From DATAVK01 sp036267755 (lineage in GTDB: Bacteria > Actinomycetota > Actinomycetes > JAFAQI01): a stretch of 45,392 nucleotides of DNA. Under the pieces are notes generated by a model. That model was not told where the DNA came from and did no database searches. It saw only the letters and a program-made list of their open reading frames with translations. The DNA lies in the NCBI GenBank assembly GCA_036267755.1, contig DATAVK010000121.1, positions 1-45,392 of the forward strand. Direction: 5' to 3'. Below are positions 39,172 to 45,392 of this stretch, one piece after another. The first letter of the stretch is position 1; each line of letters begins with the position of its first letter. Position numbers and translations under genes: made by a program.

Positions 39172-40224
39172 ATGAATGGCAAGATCGAGTGCATGTCCGA
39201 CCACGCCGTACCCGGATCCTTGCGCGTCGGCGGGGAGCAGCCGGACCGCAACCTCGCCCTGGAGCTCGTCCGCGTCACCGAGGCAGCCGCGATGGCGGCG
39301 GGCCGCTGGGTGGGTCGCGGCGACAAGAACGGCGCCGACCAGGCCGCGGTCAACGCGATGCGCCAGCTCGTCTCCACCGTCTCGATGTCCGGTGTCGTCG
39401 TCATCGGCGAAGGCGAGAAGGACGAGGCGCCGATGCTCTACAACGGCGAGGAGGTCGGGGACGGCAACGGGCCGGACTGCGACGTCGCCGTGGACCCGGT
39501 CGACGGTACGACGCTGACCGCCAAGGGCATGACCAACGCCGTCTCCGTGATGGCGGTCGCCGACCGCGGCGCGATGTATGACCCGTCGGCCGTCTTCTAC
39601 ATGGACAAGTTGGTCACCGGGCCCGCCGCGCAGGACGTGGTCGACATCGAGGCGCCAGTCGCCCACAACGTGCAAGCGGTCGCAAAGGCGAAGGGCTGCT
39701 CGGCGGAGGACGTGACCGTGGTCGTGCTGGACCGGCCCAGGCACGAGGAGCTGGTCCGCGAGATCCGCGAGGCCGGCGCTCGGATCCGCTTCATCGCCGA
39801 CGGCGACGTGGCCGCAGCCGTCATGACCGCTCGGGACGGCACCGGCGTCGACCTGCTCCTGGGGGTCGGCGGTACGCCGGAAGGCATCATCGCCGCATGC
39901 GCCGTGAAGTGCCTCGGCGGCGTCATTCTCGGCAAGCTCGCCCCCCGCGACGATGCGGAACGCCGCAAAGCTCTCGACGCCGGGCACGACCTGGACCGCG
40001 TGCTGAGCACCGACGACCTGGTGCGCGGCGACAACGTGTTCTTCGTAGCCACCGGCGTCACCGACGGTGAGCTGCTGGAAGGCGTGCGGTACCGCGCCGG
40101 TGGCGCAACGACACACTCGTTGGTGATGCGCTCGAAGAGCGGCACGATCCGCTCGATCCACAGCGACCACCAGCTCAGCAAGCTGCGGGCATATAGCGCC
40201 ATCGACTTCGATCACCACGCCTAG
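39172..40224 (+). CDS. glpX: Class II fructose-1,6-bisphosphatase
   Basis: 350 residues. Gluconeogenic enzyme. Motifs: GRGDKNGADQAAVNAMRQ, VVIGEGEKDEAPMLYNGEEVG (metal site), CDVAVDPVDGTTLTAKGM (metal/phosphate site), LDRPRHEELVREIREAGARI and GTPEGIIAACAVKCLGG. ATG 39172 has AGGA 4-5 nt upstream; ATG 39193 (MSDHAVPGSLR) is an equally sensible start giving 343 residues. Close to fumC, as in mycobacteria. Confidence 0.95.
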   Translation: MNGKIECMSDHAVPGSLRVGGEQPDRNLALELVRVTEAAAMAAGRWVGRGDKNGADQAAVNAMRQLVSTVSMSGVVVIGEGEKDEAPMLYNGEEVGDGNGPDCDVAVDPVDGTTLTAKGMTNAVSVMAVADRGAMYDPSAVFYMDKLVTGPAAQDVVDIEAPVAHNVQAVAKAKGCSAEDVTVVVLDRPRHEELVREIREAGARIRFIADGDVAAAVMTARDGTGVDLLLGVGGTPEGIIAACAVKCLGGVILGKLAPRDDAERRKALDAGHDLDRVLSTDDLVRGDNVFFVATGVTDGELLEGVRYRAGGATTHSLVMRSKSGTIRSIHSDHQLSKLRAYSAIDFDHHA

Positions 40225-40240
40225 GCCCGAGCTGAGCCGA

Positions 40241-40888
40241 GTGACGACCGACGGAGCGGCCCCAGCGGGGGTGACGGTCCCTGACACCACGCTGGCCCGC
40301 GAAGCCACCCAACTGGTGCGCGACGCCACCAGCGACCTGATCTACCACCACTCCCGTCGGGTGTTCTGGTGGGGCAGCCTGCAGGGCCGTAACCGGGGGC
40401 TCAGCTACGACCCCGAACTCCTGTACATCGGCGCGATGTTCCACGACCTAGGCCTGAATGAGGAGCACCGTCAGAGCGGCCGCCGCTTCGAGGTGGACAG
40501 CGCCGACGAGGCCCGCCGCTTCCTGCAAGGCCACGGCGTACCCGACGACAGCGTCCGTCGGGTGTGGACCGCCATCGCCCTGCACACCACGCCCGGCATC
40601 CCCCAGTTCATGGAACCCGAGGTCGCCCTGGTCACGGCCGGAGTCGAGTACGACGTACTCGGGATCGGCTACCACGACATCGGCGAGGATGACCGGGCCG
40701 CCATCACAGCCTTGCATCCGCGGCCGGACTTCAAACGCGAGATCCTGAAGGCGTTCACCGCCGGCAACGCGCCCAAGCCGGACACCACGTTCGGCAACGT
40801 CAACGCCGACGTCCTTGAGCGCTTCGTCCCCGCCTTCAATCGCGCCAACTTCGTCGACATCATCGAGAACTCCGACTGGCCCGAGTAG
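40241..40888 (+). CDS. HD-domain hydrolase, cyanamide-hydratase-like
   Basis: 215 residues. Histidines of the HD fold are visible: IYHHSRRVFWWGSL (about 35-48), the H-D pair in IGAMFHDLGLNEEH (67-68), and a downstream AIALHTTPGIP histidine. The FHDLGL / SADEARRFL / VWTAIALHTTPGI series is that of the cyanamide hydratase (DDI2/3)-like HD group. Ends VDIIENSDWPE. Starts 16 nt after glpX. Without substrate data it could equally be a general phosphohydrolase. Confidence 0.8.
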   Translation: MTTDGAAPAGVTVPDTTLAREATQLVRDATSDLIYHHSRRVFWWGSLQGRNRGLSYDPELLYIGAMFHDLGLNEEHRQSGRRFEVDSADEARRFLQGHGVPDDSVRRVWTAIALHTTPGIPQFMEPEVALVTAGVEYDVLGIGYHDIGEDDRAAITALHPRPDFKREILKAFTAGNAPKPDTTFGNVNADVLERFVPAFNRANFVDIIENSDWPE

Positions 40889-41006
40889 GTAACAGCTCAT
40901 CCTCGACGGATGACGCCCGTGCACTCTTCGTCTCGAGCCATGGGTACGCCGGACCGACGGTGTGCACCGCACGGTGGGCCGCGCGTTTCCAGAAGGGTCA
41001 ACAGAC

Positions 41007-41330
41007 ATGGCAGCAGACACTGTGGTCCTCGACACGCTCGCCGACATGACGGCGGCATCCATCGAGCGCGGCACCCTTGACGGACGCGAGCACATGATCG
41101 CGCGTCTCGCGGCCCTCGTCGCAGTCGATGCCCCGGCGGCGTCGTACCTGCTGAATGCCGGCACCGCCGCCGAGGTCGGCGTGACGCTGGACGACGTTCA
41201 GGGGCTGCTCGTCGCGGTCGCTCCCATCGTGGGGACGCCGCGCGTCGTCACGGCTGCGGCCAACATCGCCGACGCGCTCGGTATCGCCGTCGCCGTGCTC
41301 GAGGCGGAGCTCGACGCCGACCTGGAGTGA
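41007..41330 (+). CDS. Carboxymuconolactone decarboxylase-family (AhpD-like) small protein
   Basis: 107 residues, all-helical. ASIERGTLDGREHMIARLAALVAVDAPAASYLLNAG, then GVTLDDVQGLLVAVAPIVGTPRVVTAAANIADALG, matches a short actinobacterial CMD-like family. The CxxC of AhpD peroxidoreductases is absent, so thiol redox activity is not expected. ATG 41007 has GAAGGG about 10 nt upstream. Flanked by gaps of 118 and 71 bp without other features. Confidence 0.78.
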   Translation: MAADTVVLDTLADMTAASIERGTLDGREHMIARLAALVAVDAPAASYLLNAGTAAEVGVTLDDVQGLLVAVAPIVGTPRVVTAAANIADALGIAVAVLEAELDADLE

Positions 41331-41401
41331 GCGACCGGCGCCAATGCGCGTGACCCGACCTCCCGCGTCCGCGCAACCGGCGCCGCGAGACACTGGCAGG
41401 T

Positions 41402-42847
41402 ATGACGCGGCCCGGAAACGACGTACCGTCCACCGACAGCACCGATAGCGCCGACTTCCGGGTCGAGCACGACTCGATGGGGGACGTCCGGGTCCCCGCC
41501 GCCGCATTGTGGCGCGCGCAGACCCAACGCGCCGTCGAGAACTTCCCGTTGTCGGGGCTGCGCATCGACCACGACCTGATCGCGGCCCTGGCCGCGGTGA
41601 AGCGAGCAGCGGCCACGGTCAACGGCGAGTTGGGCATCGTCGACACCGAACGGGCGACAGCGATCGCCACGGCCGCGGCCACCGTCGAGTCCGGGGAGCA
41701 CGACGACCAGTTCCCGATCGATGTGTTCCAGACCGGGTCCGGTACGTCGAGCAACATGAACACCAACGAGGTCATCGCCACCCTCGCGTCGGCCGCACTC
41801 GGCAGCGACGTCCATCCAAACGACGACGTCAACGCCTCACAGTCCTCCAACGACGTGTTCCCGTCGGCGATCCACATCGCCGCCACCCGCGCGATCGTGC
41901 AGGACCTCATCCCGTCGCTCGACCACCTGGCACAGTCGTTGTCCCGCAAGGCGGAGGAGTGGGCAGACGTCGTCAAGAGCGGCCGCACCCACCTGATGGA
42001 CGCGACGCCGGTGACTCTCGGCCAGGAGTTCGGCGGATACGCAGCTGCGGTCCGCTATGGCATCGAACGGCTCGAGTCGTCGCTGCCGCGGATCGGCGAG
42101 CTCCCGCTCGGCGGCACCGCGGTCGGCACCGGGATCAACACGCCGGAGGGTTTCGCCGCCGGGGTGATCCGGCTCCTGGCGGCCGACCTCGACCTGCCGC
42201 TCACCGAGGCCCGCAACCATTTCGAGGCGCAGGGATCGCGCGATGCCCTGGTCGAGGCGAGCGGACAGCTGCGCACCATCGCGGTCGGGTTGTACAAGAT
42301 CGCGAACGACGTGCGATGGATGTCGTCGGGGCCGACGGCCGGGCTGGGCGAGATCCACGTGCCGGACCTGCAGCCCGGGTCGTCGATCATGCCGGGCAAG
42401 GTCAACCCCGTCGTACCTGAGGCGGTGTGCCAGATCGTCGCGCAGGTCGTCGGGAACGACGCCGCGGTGGCCTTCGGGGGGGCGGCGGGAAACCTCGAGC
42501 TCAACGTGATGCTGCCCGTGATCGCGCGCAACCTGCTCGAGTCGATCCGGTTGCTGGCGAACGGCTCACGGCTGCTCGCGGACCGCTGCATCGACGGGAC
42601 GATCGCCGATGTCGAGCAGTGCCGCGCGTACGCCGAATCCTCGCCGTCGATCGTGACGCCACTCAACCGCTACATCGGGTACGAGAACGCCGCCAAGGCC
42701 GCCAAGAAGGCCCTCGCCGACGGGACCACGGTGCGGCAGGCGGTCGTGGACCTCGGGTTCGTCGGCGACGGCGACGGCCAGGTGACGGAGGAGCAGCTGG
42801 ACGCGGCCCTCGACGTGCTGTCGATGGCCTACCCGCACGGCCGCTAG
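41402..42847 (+). CDS. fumC: Class II fumarate hydratase
   Basis: 481 residues. TCA-cycle enzyme, fumarase/aspartase superfamily. Motifs: GDVRVPAAALWRAQTQRAVENFP, QTGSGTSSNMNTNEVI, NASQSSNDVFPSAIHIA, GRTHLMDATPVTLGQEFGGY and the signature GSSIMPGKVNPVVPE with the catalytic serine loop. C-terminal domain TPLNRYIGYENAAKAAKKAL is normal. ATG 41402 has GGCAGG one base upstream, which is poor spacing. Convergent with the GGDEF-EAL gene 19 bp away; GCGAC/GTCGC in that gap may form a weak stem. Confidence 0.96.
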   Translation: MTRPGNDVPSTDSTDSADFRVEHDSMGDVRVPAAALWRAQTQRAVENFPLSGLRIDHDLIAALAAVKRAAATVNGELGIVDTERATAIATAAATVESGEHDDQFPIDVFQTGSGTSSNMNTNEVIATLASAALGSDVHPNDDVNASQSSNDVFPSAIHIAATRAIVQDLIPSLDHLAQSLSRKAEEWADVVKSGRTHLMDATPVTLGQEFGGYAAAVRYGIERLESSLPRIGELPLGGTAVGTGINTPEGFAAGVIRLLAADLDLPLTEARNHFEAQGSRDALVEASGQLRTIAVGLYKIANDVRWMSSGPTAGLGEIHVPDLQPGSSIMPGKVNPVVPEAVCQIVAQVVGNDAAVAFGGAAGNLELNVMLPVIARNLLESIRLLANGSRLLADRCIDGTIADVEQCRAYAESSPSIVTPLNRYIGYENAAKAAKKALADGTTVRQAVVDLGFVGDGDGQVTEEQLDAALDVLSMAYPHGR

Positions 42848-42866
42848 CGACAGCTCCGGTCGCGCG

Positions 42867-45176
42867 TCACAACAACGGGAGCAGCACCGGCGCCACCGTG
42901 CCGCGGCGCGCCAGCTCGAGAGCCGTGGCGAACTGCTCCGGCCGGCCGAGCAGGTAGCCCTGACCGAAGTGACAGCCGAGCGCCCTCACCTCGTCGAGCG
43001 TGTCCATGTCTTCGATGCCCTCGGCGACGACGGTGGCATCGAAGGCGCGAGCCATTGCGATCACCGACTGCACCAGAGCGCGCATCCGATCATCGCCATT
43101 GAGCCCGGCGATGAACGAGCGGTCGATCTTCACGGTGTCGATGCACCGGAACCGGTGCAGATAGCTGATCGAGGAGTAGCCGATCCCGAAGTCGTCGATG
43201 GCGACGCCGACGCCGGCGTCGTGCAACCGGTCGAGCCGCAGCCCGGCCGTCTCGTCATCGATCAGGCTGTGCTCGGTGAGCTCGACGACCAGCTGGACCC
43301 GCTTGTCGCGGGCGAGCCGCTCGATCTCGGCGAGGAACACCTTGTCCTTGAGCTGCTCGGGACCGACATTGACGGCGAGGGCGAGCGGCCGACCGGCGAC
43401 CTGGGACAGCGTCAGCGCGCGGCGGTGCCCCTCCTGAAGCACCCAACGGCCGATCTCGGGCATCAGCCCGATCTGGGTCGCGATTGGCAACATGATGTCC
43501 GGCGCGATGTTGCCGAGGTGTGGGTGGGTCCACCGCAGCAGAACCTCGAAGCCGTCCAGCCGGCCGGTCTCGACCTCGACGACCGGCTGCCAGGCCAGCC
43601 ACAGCGAGCCGTCCTCGAGCGCGGCCCGCAGCTCGTCCTCGAGCACCAGCTTGCGCCGGGTGCGATGACGCATCTCGGTATCGAAGACCTCGACGCAGTT
43701 CTTGCCGGCGGTCTTCGCGCTGTACATCGCGATGTCCGCCCCGTGCAGCAGTTCCTCGGCCCCGACGTCGTAGCTGGTGAAGGCGACGCCGACACTGACG
43801 CCGAGCCGGATGACCTGCCCGTCGATGTCGAACGGGTGCTGCATCGCCTCGACGATCCGCTCGCCCAGGTCGCGCGCGACGTCGACCGTGTCGACCTCGT
43901 CGATGAGGATCGCGAACTCATCGCCGCCGAGGCGGGCGGCGGTGTCGGCGGAACGAAGCTGCGCGCTCAGCCGGTCAGCGACCGCGATCAGGACGCCGTC
44001 GCCGGCGTCGTGGCCGAGCCGGTCGTTGACGCCCTTGAAGCCGTCGAGGTCGCAGTAGAGCACCGCGACGGACTGGCCGGTGCGCATCGTCCGGGCCAGC
44101 GCATGCTCGAGCCGGTCGAGGAACAGGGTCCGATTGGTGAGGCCGGTGAGGACGTCGAAGCGGGCCAGATGAGTGATCTTGCCGACCAGTTGCTGGCGGT
44201 CGAGCATCTCGGAGGCGACCCGACTCAGCTCCTGCACCGTCTCGATCTCGTTCGCTGTGAAGTCGTAGCCGCGGCCGCGCGCGACGACCAGCCACGCCGA
44301 CGTCGTACCTCCGACTGTGAGCCCGGCACCGATCTCGGCGTCCCCGGGCGGTCGCTGCCGCGCACTCACTGCCCGGTTCGGCAGCAGCTCACCGAGCTTC
44401 TGGACCAGCAGCTCGACGATGTCGGCACCGCCGTCGACACCGCTCGCCGCCTGCACGATCGCGTAGACCGACTTGGTACGTCGCTCCGACTCGGCCGCGC
44501 GCCCGAGCGCACGGGTCGCGACCACGATGGTGACCAGCGGAACCGTCAGCAGGCTCATCGCCCATGCCGGGTAGGCGGCGTCGAGCAGCGCGGCCAGGTA
44601 GCCCAACGTGTCGATGCCGATGAAGCAGACGAGTGGGATGACGATCCGGACCGGCTGCAGCACGTTGTTCATCGAGATGCCCTGGGCCACCGCCAACGTG
44701 ACCATCGTGAGGAACAGGTCGACCAGGAAGAACGCCGCACAGCCAGTGGCGACGAGCAGCAGCGTCTCGGGCGCGAGCAGGCCGTGGTGCAGGGACACGA
44801 TGCTGAGCAGGACGACGCCGGACAGCGACACGCAGCCGACGTTGAAGACCCGGTCGGTGATCGGCTTGCTTCGCTCGGATAGGAACATGACCGCCGTCGC
44901 GGCCAGCCACAGCACCGAGGCGCCGCTCAACGACGTGAACAGCGAGACGTACACCAACGCGGCCGGCGCGAAGCTGATCTCGATCGTGCCGGCCTGGCTC
45001 GGCAGCCGCATCGGGACGTGCGAGATCGCCACGATGGCGATCGCGACGACGATGGTCGTGATCGGCAGGCCGCGCGGATGCCGCAGCCAAGGAACCGCCA
45101 CGGCGAGCGATACGAGGCATCCCACGGCACAGATGGCGGCGTCCAGCGAACGCCCTAGGCGTTGGTTGTTCAACAT
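42867..45176 (-). CDS. Membrane GGDEF-EAL cyclic-di-GMP protein
   Basis: 769 residues. N-terminal 230 residues contain about seven membrane helices (for example LPITTIVVAIAIVAISHV, ASVLWLAATAVMFL, LLLVATGCAAFFLVDLFLTMVTLAV), a MASE-like sensor. Then a GAF-like stretch, a diguanylate cyclase domain with intact active site (RLGGDEFAILID) and FDVLTGLTNRTLFLDRL, and an EAL domain. Phosphodiesterase residues look intact although the name motif is EVLLRW: NVGPEQL, ELTEHSL, IDDFGIGYSS, KIDRSF, EGIED and FGQGYLLGRP. Both activities are thus possible. ATG 45176 is chosen; TTG 45215 lies upstream. The 147 bp to the next gene hold only its promoter region. Confidence 0.93.
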   Translation of the reverse strand: MLNNQRLGRSLDAAICAVGCLVSLAVAVPWLRHPRGLPITTIVVAIAIVAISHVPMRLPSQAGTIEISFAPAALVYVSLFTSLSGASVLWLAATAVMFLSERSKPITDRVFNVGCVSLSGVVLLSIVSLHHGLLAPETLLLVATGCAAFFLVDLFLTMVTLAVAQGISMNNVLQPVRIVIPLVCFIGIDTLGYLAALLDAAYPAWAMSLLTVPLVTIVVATRALGRAAESERRTKSVYAIVQAASGVDGGADIVELLVQKLGELLPNRAVSARQRPPGDAEIGAGLTVGGTTSAWLVVARGRGYDFTANEIETVQELSRVASEMLDRQQLVGKITHLARFDVLTGLTNRTLFLDRLEHALARTMRTGQSVAVLYCDLDGFKGVNDRLGHDAGDGVLIAVADRLSAQLRSADTAARLGGDEFAILIDEVDTVDVARDLGERIVEAMQHPFDIDGQVIRLGVSVGVAFTSYDVGAEELLHGADIAMYSAKTAGKNCVEVFDTEMRHRTRRKLVLEDELRAALEDGSLWLAWQPVVEVETGRLDGFEVLLRWTHPHLGNIAPDIMLPIATQIGLMPEIGRWVLQEGHRRALTLSQVAGRPLALAVNVGPEQLKDKVFLAEIERLARDKRVQLVVELTEHSLIDDETAGLRLDRLHDAGVGVAIDDFGIGYSSISYLHRFRCIDTVKIDRSFIAGLNGDDRMRALVQSVIAMARAFDATVVAEGIEDMDTLDEVRALGCHFGQGYLLGRPEQFATALELARRGTVAPVLLPLL

Positions 45177-45323
45177 CTCTTCACCAGCACTCGGCAGCCG
45201 CTCGAGACCCCTCAAGCGTCCGGACGGACTAGCGGCCGGCGCTCATCTGCCACGCTCGTCGCCGCGCTCCGTGGTACGCCGTCTCGTCTGGGGAGTTCTG
45301 GGCGAGATGTCCGACTCGCTGGG

Positions 45324-45392
45324 CTAGCTTCCGATGTCCTCGAGCATCTCGGTCACGAGCGCGGCGATGGGTGAGCGCTCCGAGCGGGTGAG
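45324..45392 (-). CDS. C-terminal end of a leftward gene cut by the window, possibly PhoH-like
   Basis: The last 22 codons read LTRSERSPIAALVTEMLEDIGS before a TAG. The upstream part lies beyond the window. The LTRSERSPIAAL sequence resembles endings of PhoH-family NTPases, and phoH2 lies near fum in mycobacteria (Rv1095 to Rv1098c), but 22 residues do not prove it. Confidence 0.4.
   Translation of the reverse strand, partial: LTRSERSPIAALVTEMLEDIGS

Noticed and set aside
42969..44882. 637-codon rightward open frame inside the GGDEF-EAL gene
   Set aside because: It is antisense to a protein with intact GGDEF and EAL motifs, and its translation is low-complexity His/Asp/Arg-rich with no domain. 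Long antisense frames are expected at this GC content.

Overview
The window is chromosomal DNA from a high-GC actinobacterium. Evidence: very GC-rich codon use; a mycothiol gene (mshB); the actinobacterial type of diaminopimelate genes (dapC, dapD, dapE); a large membrane protein resembling the arabinofuranosyltransferase AftA; an Rv1109c-type lipid-droplet protein; and the ispH / xseA / xseB / DUF4245 / glpX / fumC neighbourhood known from mycobacteria and relatives. I cannot assign genus or order. I see no rRNA, tRNA, CRISPR array, insertion sequence, phage gene or toxin-antitoxin pair. Apart from one chemosensory block and a cell-envelope glycosylation block the content is housekeeping. No stretch over 300 bases lacks a gene.

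Layout. 1-4652: two tandem LOG-type Rossmann genes and dapE (leftward), divergent dapD (rightward), then dapC and a 7Fe ferredoxin (leftward). 4725-7279: two GNAT acetyltransferases and a flavin reductase. 7304-14571: a compact leftward chemosensory operon (CheW, two 6-TM methyl-accepting proteins, a CheA-REC hybrid kinase, a REC-GAF response regulator) with no CheR, CheB or flagellar gene in view. Its first gene is translationally coupled to a DUF6113-like membrane protein, which overlaps an unusual FtsH-like membrane AAA protease (14974-16968). 17109-19106: mshB and a Nudix gene (leftward), then pterin carbinolamine dehydratase and a small membrane protein (rightward). 19120-22095: a run of small accessory genes (alpha/beta hydrolase, VOC, Rieske, hexapeptide acyltransferase, two small unknowns). 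22181-27783: envelope-sugar block with a secreted phospholipase D-like protein, an AftA-like GT-C, a GT2-methyltransferase fusion and a GtrA flippase. 27805-31989: ychF, rmuC, a DinB-like gene and ispH. 32080-42847: Rv1109c-like gene, xseA, xseB, DUF4245, a class V aminotransferase, an Ada/AlkA fusion, ogt, a nitroreductase, TetR, glpX, an HD-domain gene, a CMD-family gene and fumC. 42867-45176: a membrane GGDEF-EAL protein. The right edge cuts the 3' end of a leftward gene.

Regulation. A recurring signal is a TANNNT -10 hexamer placed 6-8 nt before the start codon, the signature of leaderless transcripts. I see it at dapE, dapD, the flavin reductase, the AftA-like gene, the GT2-methyltransferase, gtrA, ispH and xseA. 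At dapE/dapD two such boxes overlap back to back; at xseA the upstream gene's stop codon forms the first three bases of the box. Other oddities: a 19-bp perfect tandem duplication at the ferredoxin/dapC junction where dapC seems to need a CTG start; a 21-bp palindrome over the ispH -35 region; and a 73-bp inverted-repeat element between ychF and rmuC.

Working picture: cell-wall precursor synthesis (dap genes), mycothiol and isoprenoid metabolism, DNA repair (xseAB, ada-alkA, ogt, rmuC), plus a flagellum-independent-looking chemosensory array and a polyprenyl-linked sugar module. The last two are the parts most worth following up.
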